64,000 bases of DNA from Alloacidobacterium dinghuense (lineage in GTDB: Bacteria > Acidobacteriota > Terriglobia > Terriglobales > Acidobacteriaceae): assembly GCF_014274465.1 (NCBI RefSeq), contig NZ_CP060394.1, positions 2,046,001 through 2,110,000 of the forward strand, read 5' to 3'. Under the pieces are notes generated by a model. It saw nothing but the letters and a program-made list of their open reading frames with translations, was not told the origin of the DNA and did no database searches. Made by a program: the position numbers and the translations under genes. Of this stretch, positions 1 to 7,556 are shown piece by piece; within the stretch, counting starts at the first letter, position 1; each line of letters begins with the position of its first letter.

Positions 1-1061
1 ACCTCGATCTTGACTCGATCCACTGGCTGCAGGATTTTCTCTCCCGCTTTGAAGGCACGCTGATCACGATTTCGCACGACCGGCATTTTCTGAACAGCGT
101 TTCCACGCACACGGCGGACATCGACTACCAAACGATCATCACTTACACCGGTGGCTACGACGATATGGTGGTGGCGAAGACGCAGGTGCGTTCGCGCCTT
201 GAGGCGCAGAATGAGCAGCGCGAGAAGAAGATCGCGCAGTTGAATGAATTTATCGCGCGATTCTCTGCAGGTACGCGTTCGAGCCAGGTGACGAGCCGTA
301 AAAAAGAAGTCGAGCGGCTGCAGACGAATGAACTGGCGCGGTCAAATATTCAACGTCCGTACATTCGCTTCGATCAATTGCGGCCGTCGGGCAAGCACAC
401 GCTGGAGTTCGAGGGTATTCGCAAAACCTACGGCGATCAGGTTGTGATCGACGGCTTTGCCGGTTCGATTATGCGTGGCGAAAAGATCTGCCTGATCGGA
501 CGCAACGGTCAGGGTAAGACCACGATGCTCAAGTCCTTACTGGCGAGCGATCCTGATCTTGCGGAGCAGGATTTTGATCTCGACGCGGGCAATGTGAAGT
601 GGGGACATGAAGCCCAGATCGGCTATTTCCCCCAGGACCACGCAGGCGTGATCGAGCATGGCAAGACGGTGAACGAGTGGCTGCACCAGTTCGATCAGAA
701 GGCAACGACCGAAGACATTCGCGGCATTCTGGGACAGATGCTCTTCCGCGGCGAAGAAGGATTGAAGCCGACAGAAGCGCTCTCGGGCGGTGAAGCGGCA
801 CGCTTGCTCTTCTGCAAGCTGATGCTGCAGAAGCCGAATATTCTTATCTTCGACGAGCCGACGAACCACCTCGATCTTGAATCGATCAATGCATTGAATA
901 TTGCGCTGCAGCGTTACGAAGGCACCGTGCTCCTCGTCACGCACGATCAGGATTTGATCGAAGAAGTTGGAACGCGGATCTGGCATTTTGAAAATGGAAC
1001 GATTGACGACTTCAAGGGTCCGTACGAGGAATACGTTGCGGCGACGGCTGCGGCGAAGTAA
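1..1061 (+). CDS. ABC-F family ATPase, C-terminal part (5' end outside window)
   Basis: The gene is open from the left edge; the reading frame begins at base 3 and the N-terminal ATPase domain is cut. What remains starts just after the first Walker B (HLDLD-type sequence, then ISHDRHFLNSV, the switch His). It continues with the charged inter-domain linker and the complete second nucleotide-binding domain: Walker A GRNGQGKTT, signature LSGGEAARL, Walker B ILIFDEPTNHLDLES and switch VTHDQDLI. There are no membrane segments, as expected for ABC-F translation factors, which act at the ribosomal E site. The linker and the FEGIRKTYGDQVV start of domain 2 look most like the YbiT group, but the subgroup is an inference. 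A second ABC-F gene follows about 100 bp downstream. Confidence 0.9.
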   Translation, partial: LDLDSIHWLQDFLSRFEGTLITISHDRHFLNSVSTHTADIDYQTIITYTGGYDDMVVAKTQVRSRLEAQNEQREKKIAQLNEFIARFSAGTRSSQVTSRKKEVERLQTNELARSNIQRPYIRFDQLRPSGKHTLEFEGIRKTYGDQVVIDGFAGSIMRGEKICLIGRNGQGKTTMLKSLLASDPDLAEQDFDLDAGNVKWGHEAQIGYFPQDHAGVIEHGKTVNEWLHQFDQKATTEDIRGILGQMLFRGEEGLKPTEALSGGEAARLLFCKLMLQKPNILIFDEPTNHLDLESINALNIALQRYEGTVLLVTHDQDLIEEVGTRIWHFENGTIDDFKGPYEEYVAATAAAK

Positions 1062-1105
1062 GAACCTGAGGCTAAAGCCCCTTCTTCTTTGTGCTTTCTC
1101 TTATT

Positions 1106-1125
1106 GCGAGGGCTGAAGCCCTCGC
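1106..1125. repeat. Short palindromic intergenic repeat
   Basis: A perfect 9-bp inverted repeat, GCGAGGGCT / AGCCCTCGC, is separated by only GA. A related but weaker GGCT-aa-AGCC copy lies at about 1069-1078. Both sit between the two ABC-F genes. There is no T-run after the stem, so it is more likely a dispersed repeat (a type common in acidobacterial intergenic DNA, from memory) than a classical terminator. Confidence 0.5.
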
Positions 1126-1162
1126 CTACCTTTGATTCCATCGATTCACCTGTTTGGTTCCT

Positions 1163-2953
1163 GTGCTCATACTGAACGCACAAGCAATCTCGAAGGCTTT
1201 CGGCGCGACATCCCTTTTCCACGATATTTCTTTCACTGTTGATGAAGGCGACCGCATTGGATTGATCGGCCCAAATGGCTCCGGCAAATCGACTCTCCTC
1301 AGGATCCTCGCCGGAGAAATAGAGTCGGACTCTGGCGAAGTAGCAGCGCGCAAACTGACACGGCTTAGTTATGTTTCCCAGGACTCCGAGTTTCCGAGTG
1401 GCGTTACTGTCCGATCTATCATCGAGGCTGCGCTGAAGCGTGCTGGTGTTCCCGAGCCAGAGTGGGAAGCACGGTTGCGGGAAATACTTGGCCGCGCAGG
1501 ATTTTATGATTTCGGAACTGAGGCGGTTACATTTTCAGGAGGCTGGCGGAAGCGGCTGGCGATCGCTGAAGCGCTGGTTCAGAAACCAGATGTACTGCTG
1601 CTTGATGAACCAACAAATCACCTGGATCTTGCCGGGATTGAATGGCTCGAAGGTGTGCTGGCGTCAGCGCCGTTTGCCTGCGTTGTGATCAGCCATGATC
1701 GGTATTTCCTGGAGAACGTTGCCACGCAGATGGCGGAGCTGAATCGCGCGTATCCCGGTGGGCTTCTGCGCGTGAATGGAAACTATAGTCAATTTCTGGA
1801 GACGAAGCAGGAGTTTCTTGCGGCGCAGTCGCGTCGGCAGGAGGCGCTTGAGAATCGCGTTCGTATCGAAAAGGAATGGCTGCGGCGCGGCCCGAAAGCT
1901 CGTACAACGAAGTCGAAAGCGCGCATTGACCGCGCGAACGAATTGATTGGCGAGCTCGCCGATCTCGGCAGCCGTTTGCAGACCCGCTCTGCGGGGATCG
2001 ATTTCAACGCGACGGACCGCCAGACGAAGCGGTTGGTTGCTCTTGAAGATATCCAATATACAGCCGGCGAAAAGCAGCTCTTCCATGGCCTTAATTTCGC
2101 GATCACTGCCGGCATGCGCGTCGGACTGGTTGGCCCGAACGGCAGTGGAAAGACCACCCTGCTGCGACTGCTCAGCGGCGAGATCGCACCCGACGCGGGA
2201 TCGATTCAACGAGCAACGGCATTGAGGGTTGTTTACTTCGAGCAGAACCGGCAGATGGATGAATCGCTGACACTGCGCCGTGCGCTTGCTCCGGAGGGCG
2301 ATTCGGTTGTTTATCAGGACCGCGTGATTCACGTTGCGTCGTGGGCCGCGCGATTTCTCTTTACCGGCGAACAGCTGAATCAACCGGTGTCGCGACTTTC
2401 GGGTGGCGAACGGGCGCGCGTGCTGATCGCGAATCTCATGCTGCAGCCTGCGGATCTTTTATTGCTTGACGAGCCGACAAATGATCTCGATATCGCCACG
2501 CTTGAGATATTGGAAGAGAGCCTGCTTGAGTATCCGGGCGCGCTCGTTTTGGTGACACACGACCGCTACATGCTCGACCGTATTTCGAATGTAGTACTGG
2601 GACTGGACGGTATGGGCAGCGCTGAGCGCTTCGCGGATTATCTGCAATGGGAGTCGTGGCTGGCTGAGCGCAGACAGCCAAAACCACAAGCGGAACGGCA
2701 AATCTCGAAACCTACTTCGACAGCATCAAAAAAGAAGCTCTCATACCTGGAGGCGCGGGAGTGGGCGGACATCGAAGATCGGATCGCCGCAGCCGAAAAA
2801 ACGCTGCAACAGAAGCAGGCCCTGCTGGAAAATCCGGTGATTGCGGTAGACGCGCTCCGGTTGCAGGAGACCCTTGCTGAAGTCGAACAGGCGCGAACCA
2901 CCGTGGATGGTCTCTACGCCCGCTGGGCGGAGTTGGAAGCGAAACAGAGCTAG
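1163..2953 (+). CDS. ABC-F family ATPase, Uup-like
   Basis: Complete ABC-F protein of about 596 residues. Domain 1 has Walker A GPNGSGKST, signature FSGGWRKRLA, Walker B VLLLDEPTNHLD and switch ISHDRYF. Domain 2 has GPNGSGKTT, LSGGERARV, LLLLDEPTNDLD and VTHDRYM. A positively charged linker containing RRGPKARTTKSKAR and a C-terminal coiled coil after about residue 510 match the Uup subgroup, a soluble ribosome- or DNA-associated ATPase. The GTG at 1163 gives the usual family N-terminus (VLILNAQAISKAFG); a TTG at 1154 is possible. No strong Shine-Dalgarno is visible. The second Walker B has N-D in place of N-H, which is common in Uup. Confidence 0.88.
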   Translation: MLILNAQAISKAFGATSLFHDISFTVDEGDRIGLIGPNGSGKSTLLRILAGEIESDSGEVAARKLTRLSYVSQDSEFPSGVTVRSIIEAALKRAGVPEPEWEARLREILGRAGFYDFGTEAVTFSGGWRKRLAIAEALVQKPDVLLLDEPTNHLDLAGIEWLEGVLASAPFACVVISHDRYFLENVATQMAELNRAYPGGLLRVNGNYSQFLETKQEFLAAQSRRQEALENRVRIEKEWLRRGPKARTTKSKARIDRANELIGELADLGSRLQTRSAGIDFNATDRQTKRLVALEDIQYTAGEKQLFHGLNFAITAGMRVGLVGPNGSGKTTLLRLLSGEIAPDAGSIQRATALRVVYFEQNRQMDESLTLRRALAPEGDSVVYQDRVIHVASWAARFLFTGEQLNQPVSRLSGGERARVLIANLMLQPADLLLLDEPTNDLDIATLEILEESLLEYPGALVLVTHDRYMLDRISNVVLGLDGMGSAERFADYLQWESWLAERRQPKPQAERQISKPTSTASKKKLSYLEAREWADIEDRIAAAEKTLQQKQALLENPVIAVDALRLQETLAEVEQARTTVDGLYARWAELEAKQS

Positions 2954-2962
2954 TCGGCGCCA

Positions 2963-3400
2963 TCACACGCGGAAGTAGTCAGGCCGCCAGTTCTGAATCT
3001 TCTTCTTAATATCCATTGGCTTCAAATTGTCTCTTAGTGTTTCTTCGACGAGTCGAGGGATTTCTGCGTCGGATGCGAATCTTAGCGCGACGAGTTGATG
3101 TTCTGTCAGTTCAGGAATACGCAATCGCAGCGGCTCTGGAAGCAGCGCCGCGAGGCGCATCCGCTCTTCCAGACGAATGAGCCTATCCTGCACCTTAATC
3201 GGATTGATGCGCGTGAGGAATGCCAGCACGAGGATTGCGATGGAGAGAAGAACCATCCATGCGACCGCCAGATCGGGATGTCTTACGAGATACACGATGG
3301 CCAGAATCAAGTTCGTAATCAGTATCGGGATTAGAAAGAAGTGAAAGGGAGCGTGCCTGCGCTTGTAATTTGTGTAGCTCTGGACACTGTTCTCACTCAT
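2963..3400 (-). CDS. DUF6526-like small membrane protein
   Basis: 145 residues. A short hydrophilic N-terminus is followed by two adjacent transmembrane helices (about residues 22-40 and 45-64), then a charged, probably cytoplasmic C-terminal half with ELTEHQLVALRFASDAEIPRLVEETL. The overall shape and the LTxxQLxALRFASD stretch recall DUF6526, a family of unknown function seen in Acidobacteriota and Bacteroidota; this assignment is from memory. It is transcribed divergently from the bufferin operon and ends next to the uup-like gene. No function can be assigned. Confidence 0.7.
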   Translation of the reverse strand: MSENSVQSYTNYKRRHAPFHFFLIPILITNLILAIVYLVRHPDLAVAWMVLLSIAILVLAFLTRINPIKVQDRLIRLEERMRLAALLPEPLRLRIPELTEHQLVALRFASDAEIPRLVEETLRDNLKPMDIKKKIQNWRPDYFRV

Positions 3401-3494
3401 GTTTGTTCATCCTATAGAAAAGTATTACGCGAGTCATGAATCCGGCGGGATTTGCGATTTTACAACCTGTGACATCTTTTTACCGCCAAATGCT

Positions 3495-3520
3495 GTAACC
3501 TTTTCAACGTCCCATATTCT
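3495..3520 (+). promoter_or_regulatory. Candidate ECF-type promoter of the bufferin operon
   Basis: GTAACC at 3495-3500 lies about 100 bp before the bufA start. It matches the -35 element recalled for SigF of Caulobacter, which drives bufferin genes there. A 16-nt spacer leads to TTCT (3517-3520), which is not a good match to a known -10. The idea rests on position and one hexamer. A sigma/anti-sigma pair at the end of the same operon makes an ECF promoter here plausible. Confidence 0.3.
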
Positions 3521-3597
3521 TATGGGCAGCAGGTCTCCCACCGGCAACATCCGTTGCCTGGTCTTAGGCTTGCAAATCCATGGAGGAATGACAACGT

Positions 3598-3894
3598 ATG
3601 AAGCACTCAATGAAGACCTTGATGGTTGCCGCGGCAGTTTCAGGCTTACTCGGCGGTGCCGCAACCGTGCAGGCAGCAGCCTCGTCAACCAGCGCCACTT
3701 CGGTGGTCAAGGTGGGCAAAGCGTCGTTTGCAAAAAGCGCAATGGATCAGGACACGAGCAAGCACTCGTGTAAAGGCAAGAATGATTGCAAAGGACAGGG
3801 TGGTTGCAAGAGCAGCGACAACGGCTGCAAAGCCAAGAATAGCTGCAAAGGCAAAGGCGGCTGCGCAACGGACGGCTCGAAGATGCCGAAGTAG
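3598..3894 (+). CDS. bufA: Bufferin-type RiPP metallophore precursor (BufA-like)
   Basis: 98-residue exported peptide precursor. Residues 1-26 form a Sec signal peptide (predicted cleavage after VQA), followed by a Ser/Ala/Thr-rich leader-like stretch. The C-terminal part holds six Cys at 58, 64, 70, 77, 83 and 89, arranged as two 13-residue modules, CKGKNDCKGQGGC and CKAKNSCKGKGGC, joined by KSSDNG. There are no other Cys. In known bufferins an MNIO enzyme with its partner converts Cys to 5-thiooxazoles, giving a periplasmic metal-binding peptide linked to copper stress. A good GGAGG (3582-3586) precedes the ATG. The MNIO gene follows after a hairpin. Modification and metal are inferred from family and context; the KN(D/S)CKG repeats may place it in the BufA2 rather than the BufA1/DUF2282 subgroup. 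Confidence 0.85.
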   Translation: MKHSMKTLMVAAAVSGLLGGAATVQAAASSTSATSVVKVGKASFAKSAMDQDTSKHSCKGKNDCKGQGGCKSSDNGCKAKNSCKGKGGCATDGSKMPK

Positions 3895-3906
3895 TTCTTT
3901 CTGGTC

Positions 3907-3935
3907 AGGGCCATGCGCAGTCAAGGCATGGCCCT
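3907..3935 (+). terminator. Intercistronic hairpin between bufA and bufB (leaky terminator or processing site)
   Basis: Perfect 10-bp stem AGGGCCATGC / GCATGGCCCT with a 9-nt loop, followed by TTCTACTT. It starts 12 nt after the bufA stop and ends 25 nt before the bufB ribosome binding site. The weak T-run suggests partial termination or a 3'-end stabiliser, either of which would give more bufA than bufBCD message. This fits a substrate peptide needed in excess over its modifying enzyme. Confidence 0.75.
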
Positions 3936-3971
3936 TTCTACTTGGTAGCTTTCTATTCTGGGAGAACGGCA

Positions 3972-4844
3972 GTGCCTGCGAATCGCTTTAACGGGTTTAC
4001 CGAATACGGTGTCGGGATTGGATTACGCATTCCGCACTACCGGCACATTCTGAATAAGAAGCCGGTGGTGGATTGGTTCGAGATTATTTCCGAGAACTAC
4101 ATGGTCGATGGCGGGCGACCACTCGAAGTGCTCGATCAGATTCTCGAACAGTACAACGTGGTGCAGCACGGCGTGTCGATGTATTTTGGCTCGGTCACCG
4201 ATCCGGATCCGGAGCATCTGAAGCGACTGAAGCGGCTGGTGAAGCGCACGAAGACGCCATGGCTAAGCGACCATCTTTGCTGGGGATCTGTGGATGGGCG
4301 CTACACGCACGATCTGCTGCCCATGCCGTACACGTGGGAAGCGGTGAAGGTTACTGCAGAGCGCATTAAGAAGGTCCAGGATTTCCTTGAGATTCCTGTT
4401 GTCGTCGAGAATGTTTCGAGCTACGCCGAATATCATGTCTCCGAGATGACGGAGTGGGAATTTCTGAACGAGGTGGTTGAGCGGGCGGACTGCGGCATTC
4501 TGCTCGATGTGAATAACATCTACGTTTCGTCGCAGAATCACAGCTTTGATCCGATCACCTACGTCAATGCTGTTCCCGCTGAGCGCATTGCGCAGATTCA
4601 CATCGCGGGACATTCGAAGTTTGAGAAGTACATTCTGGATACGCATGACCATCCGGTGCTGGAACCAGTCTGGCAACTTTATGCGCGAACTATTGAGCGC
4701 GCCGGGCCGACGGCCACGTTGCTTGAGTGGGATGACAACATTCCCTCCTTCGAAGAAGTCCACGCAGAAGCTCTGAAGGCGAAGAAGTTTCTGATCACTG
4801 CAACGAAGGCTGCAGCACCCGAACTTGCGGAGGCAGCGCGATGA
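3972..4844 (+). CDS. bufB: MNIO (DUF692) peptide-modifying enzyme BufB
   Basis: 290-residue TIM-barrel enzyme of the multinuclear non-heme iron oxidative (MNIO) family, which modifies Cys residues of partner peptides using a di- or tri-iron centre and O2. Family motifs are all present: GVGIGLR near residue 13, HGVSMYFG (His66), SDHLCWG (Asp100, His101), VENVSSY (Glu146, Asn147), LLDVNNIYVSSQNH (Asp179), HIAGHS (His210, His214), DTHDHPV (Asp223, His225) and LLEWDD (Glu252). GTG at 3972 follows GGGAG at 3960-3964 with good spacing; a TTG at 3942 would lie almost inside the preceding hairpin. The 3' end overlaps bufC by four bases (ATGA), implying coupled translation. Confidence 0.92.
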   Translation: MPANRFNGFTEYGVGIGLRIPHYRHILNKKPVVDWFEIISENYMVDGGRPLEVLDQILEQYNVVQHGVSMYFGSVTDPDPEHLKRLKRLVKRTKTPWLSDHLCWGSVDGRYTHDLLPMPYTWEAVKVTAERIKKVQDFLEIPVVVENVSSYAEYHVSEMTEWEFLNEVVERADCGILLDVNNIYVSSQNHSFDPITYVNAVPAERIAQIHIAGHSKFEKYILDTHDHPVLEPVWQLYARTIERAGPTATLLEWDDNIPSFEEVHAEALKAKKFLITATKAAAPELAEAAR

Positions 4845-5716
4845 GCGAGCTTCTGGAAATACAGCGCCGGGTGGCGGCTGCGATCATGCATCCGTTGACG
4901 CAGCAGGAGACGATGCTCCGCAAGCGAAACGATGGCACTTCGAACAAGAGCGAGGCCGATGCCATCATCAAGCCGAATGACAGGCTTTCTTCGTTTGAGC
5001 GGCTGGAGATTTACAACCGCCAATACTGGTTTCGTCTGTACTCGTCGTTTGAAGAAGATTTTCCGGGATTGATGGCCGTGATCGGACGAAAGAAGTTCGA
5101 CGTGCTCACGCGCGCTTACCTTACCGACTTCCCCTCCCAGTCATTCTCGTTGCGCAATCTCGGATCGCAGCTTGAACATTGGCTGCTATCGCATCGCGAA
5201 TACATCGAACCACGCGCGGAACTTGCACTGGATATGGTTCGCATTGAATGGGCGCATATTGAAGCTTTTGATTCCGCTTCTGATGCATTGATTGACGCGG
5301 ATGATCTGGCGGGCATCCACGATGGATCACAGCTGCATCTTCAACCATATCTGCGGGTTCTCCAATTACAGTATCCAGTCGACGATTTGATTATCGAACT
5401 GCGCAGCGAGAGCGGGAGCAGCGATTCAAGCAGCAATAATGCAAGCATTGCACGCAAACGCAGGAAGGCTCGCCACGTTGCGGCGCTGGAGCCGGAAGAA
5501 ATTTACCTCGCCCTGCATCGTCACGAAAACTCGGTGTATTACAAGCGTCTCAGTCGCGAAGACTATCGGCTTTTGTCTGCGCTGATGGCAGGAGAACCGA
5601 TCGGCAAAGCTATCGACACAGCGTTTGAAGGCAGTGAGATTCCTGAAGAAGAACGGGCATCGTTTTTGCAGGTAGCGTTTCAAACGTGGTCTTCTCTGGG
5701 CTGGTTCACTCGATAA
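4841..5716 (+). CDS. bufC: DUF2063 family BufB partner protein BufC
   Basis: 291 residues, no signal peptide or membrane segment. The N-terminal third (ELLEIQRRVAAAIM, then LSSFERLEIYNRQYWFRLYSSFEEDFPGL) is the DUF2063 putative DNA-binding-like domain, which in MNIO systems acts as the substrate-recruiting partner of the enzyme. The C-terminal region is less conserved and carries a Ser/Asn-rich stretch near residue 190 and a basic KRRKARH patch. Its start overlaps the bufB stop. In known bufferin operons BufC is needed with BufB for Cys modification; here that role is inferred from order and family. Confidence 0.88.
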   Translation: MSELLEIQRRVAAAIMHPLTQQETMLRKRNDGTSNKSEADAIIKPNDRLSSFERLEIYNRQYWFRLYSSFEEDFPGLMAVIGRKKFDVLTRAYLTDFPSQSFSLRNLGSQLEHWLLSHREYIEPRAELALDMVRIEWAHIEAFDSASDALIDADDLAGIHDGSQLHLQPYLRVLQLQYPVDDLIIELRSESGSSDSSSNNASIARKRRKARHVAALEPEEIYLALHRHENSVYYKRLSREDYRLLSALMAGEPIGKAIDTAFEGSEIPEEERASFLQVAFQTWSSLGWFTR

Positions 5717-5734
5717 TGAAAGGCAAGAATTGCT

Positions 5735-6235
5735 ATGAGTATGCAACCCATGTCTGTTTCCGCGAAAAGAAGGCCTTCATTGATTAGAAGACTCAGCGGT
5801 TACTACTGCTACTTTAAGCACTATGCCGCGCGGCTGGACTCTCCCTTTCTGCTGTTGGTGCGACTTTACTGGGGTTGGCAGTTTGCACAGTCGGGCTGGG
5901 GTAGACTACACAACTCGCACGCAGTTGAGTTTTTTGCGAGCCTTGGCATCCCGGCACCTGGGATCGTGGAGCCGGCGGTCTCATGTCTTGAGCTGTTTGG
6001 CGGCATTCTTTTGATTGTCGGACTGGCGTCGCGACTCACGGGTTTTCTGCTGGCGTGCGACATGGCTGTCGCGTACCTGACCTCAGACCGTGATGCGCTG
6101 CGCTCGATCTTCAGTGATCCGGGCAAGTTCTATAATGCGGATCCGTTCACTTTCCTTTTCGCGTCCCTCATCGTGCTCATCTTTGGAGCAGGCTTCTTCT
6201 CTCTCGATTACTTCTTCTCGCATCGTAAGCGGTAG
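5735..6235 (+). CDS. bufD: DoxX family membrane protein (BufD position)
   Basis: 166 residues with four predicted transmembrane helices and typical DoxX features: LLLVRLYWGWQFAQSGWGRL in helix 1, SLGIPAPG in the first loop, and a second helix with CLELFGGILLIVGLASRLTGFLL. DoxX proteins are quinone-linked or poorly characterised inner-membrane proteins that often accompany MNIO/RiPP metallophore genes. It lies 18 bp after bufC and three bases before the sigma factor, so it is clearly co-transcribed. A role in redox balance at the membrane is possible but not shown by the sequence. Confidence 0.87.
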   Translation: MSMQPMSVSAKRRPSLIRRLSGYYCYFKHYAARLDSPFLLLVRLYWGWQFAQSGWGRLHNSHAVEFFASLGIPAPGIVEPAVSCLELFGGILLIVGLASRLTGFLLACDMAVAYLTSDRDALRSIFSDPGKFYNADPFTFLFASLIVLIFGAGFFSLDYFFSHRKR

Positions 6236-6237
6236 CC

Positions 6238-6894
6238 ATGACAATGCCTCAGGCTGCAGCAGGATTACAGCAGGAGCGCGAAGCTGCGCTCATTGCTGCG
6301 ATTCTTGCTGGAGACCGCGAGAAGTTTCATGACCTGATCCGTCCGTATGAGCGGCAGGTCTATCTCACCGCGCTTACTTTAGTAAAGAATGAGACGGAGG
6401 CAGAAGACGTAGCGCAGGAAGCGATTCTGCGTGCGTATCGCAAGCTAGCCGGCTTTCGTGGCGATGCAAAGTTCAGTACATGGCTGATCGCCATCACGCT
6501 CAACGAGGCCCGCTCCCGGTTGCGGGAAGAAAAACGAGCCATCGTTGATTCTCTCGATGACCATGATGCGCAAGAAGGCGACTATACACCGGCTGCGCTG
6601 ACTGACTGGCGTGAAGTTCCTTCTGAAGTGCTTGAGCGGCAGGAGATTCGCGCGCTGATGCAGCAAGCCGTTGCAGAGCTGCCGGACACGTTTCGCCAGG
6701 TTGTGATCCTGCGGGACATGGAAGAGCTGAGCGTGAATGAAACTGCGGAAGCGCTGGGGATTTCTGTTGCGTTGGTAAAGGTTCGCCTGCACCGCGCTCG
6801 CCTGCTGCTGCAAAAAAGGCTAGTACCGCTGTTGCGTATTGGGTGGAAGGCAAAACCAAAAAGTGGAATGCTAAGGAGGTTGCCGTGGTTCTGA
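6238..6894 (+). CDS. ECF RNA polymerase sigma factor of the bufferin operon
   Basis: 218 residues. Region 2 spans about residues 25-95 (RPYERQVYLTALTLVKNETEAEDVAQEAILRAYRKL, then GDAKFSTWLIAITLN). Region 4 spans about 140-195 (LPDTFRQVVILRDME, then VNETAEALGISVALVKVRLHRARLLL). There is no extra C-terminal domain. It starts three bases after the DoxX stop and overlaps the zinc-finger anti-sigma gene. Its place as fifth gene of the metallophore operon suggests autoregulation: metal or redox stress frees the sigma factor, which transcribes bufA onward. That loop is an inference from context; Caulobacter bufferin genes are known to be ECF-controlled. Confidence 0.9.
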   Translation: MTMPQAAAGLQQEREAALIAAILAGDREKFHDLIRPYERQVYLTALTLVKNETEAEDVAQEAILRAYRKLAGFRGDAKFSTWLIAITLNEARSRLREEKRAIVDSLDDHDAQEGDYTPAALTDWREVPSEVLERQEIRALMQQAVAELPDTFRQVVILRDMEELSVNETAEALGISVALVKVRLHRARLLLQKRLVPLLRIGWKAKPKSGMLRRLPWF

Positions 6895-7139
6895 ACTGCA
6901 GACACGTATGGGACCGCATCTCCGACTACATCGATGGATCGCTCGATCCTTCTGTGCGCGCCGATGTAGAGCAGCACCTTGCACACTGCGAGATCTGCTC
7001 GGCGGTTCTGGATTCAACGCGCAACATCATCATCCTGATGGCGGATGATCGCGTCTTCGAGTTGCCTGTTGATTTCAGCCAACGTTTGCACGCGTGTCTG
7101 GATCTTGTGCTGGCAACGGAATCACCTGACCCAGTTTAG
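6885..7139 (+). CDS. Soluble zinc-finger anti-sigma factor
   Basis: 84 residues from the GTG at 6885, which has a near-perfect AAGGAGG at 6873-6879 inside the end of the sigma gene; an upstream in-frame GTG (6843) lacks this. It contains the zf-HC2 zinc motif His31-x3-Cys35-x2-Cys38 (HLAHCEIC) plus Cys5. Unlike most ECF anti-sigma factors it has no transmembrane helix, so it is probably a cytoplasmic ZAS-type regulator in which metal or thiol chemistry at the zinc site could release the sigma factor. The 10-base overlap with the sigma gene implies coupled, stoichiometric synthesis. Last gene of the operon. Confidence 0.85.
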   Translation: MVLNCRHVWDRISDYIDGSLDPSVRADVEQHLAHCEICSAVLDSTRNIIILMADDRVFELPVDFSQRLHACLDLVLATESPDPV

Positions 7140-7287
7140 AAGCACACTGTGAGACAAAAGCGGATGGTGGGTCATCGGATGCACCCATCATTCCCTCTAG
7201 GCTTCGCTTTACAGCTCACATTTCGTTTGATCCAATTCCGGCGGTTTGCTTACAAGGCAGGTGAACAGGCCTGGTGCCTACTAATGC

Positions 7288-7551
7288 TCAATCGACCGCA
7301 TCATCATTCGAAGAGGTTGAGCGCGAGTTCTCGCACTCCGTAGAATCGGATTCTTTGCCACCAAGCCAGTGCCAAGAAACGGCTGAGAGAGCGACAAGAA
7401 TGATAAGAACAATGAGCAGCTCGATCAAATGCAGGCCCGGCGCGGAATTGACTGGACGAGTAGTAAAGTCAGTAAGTGCCAGGGCCGCGATGACGCCGCC
7501 CCAGGACCAGAGAATGATAAGTTTTCCGACATGCCATTTTTGGATGGACAT
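7288..7551 (-). CDS. Small membrane protein of unknown function
   Basis: 87 residues with two hydrophobic helices (about 10-27 and 40-63) and a hydrophilic, acidic C-terminal tail rich in Ser, Asp and Glu. It starts five bases after the end of the upstream exported protein and is probably co-transcribed with it. No family recognised. Coding status rests on the operon-like spacing and hydrophobic pattern, so it is less certain than its neighbours. Confidence 0.5.
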   Translation of the reverse strand: MSIQKWHVGKLIILWSWGGVIAALALTDFTTRPVNSAPGLHLIELLIVLIILVALSAVSWHWLGGKESDSTECENSRSTSSNDDAVD

Positions 7552-7556
7552 GAGTG

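Noticed and set aside
3399-3773. Plus-strand frame overlapping bufA
   Set aside because: Overlaps the bufferin precursor in another frame and starts on the divergent gene; no RBS and no family.
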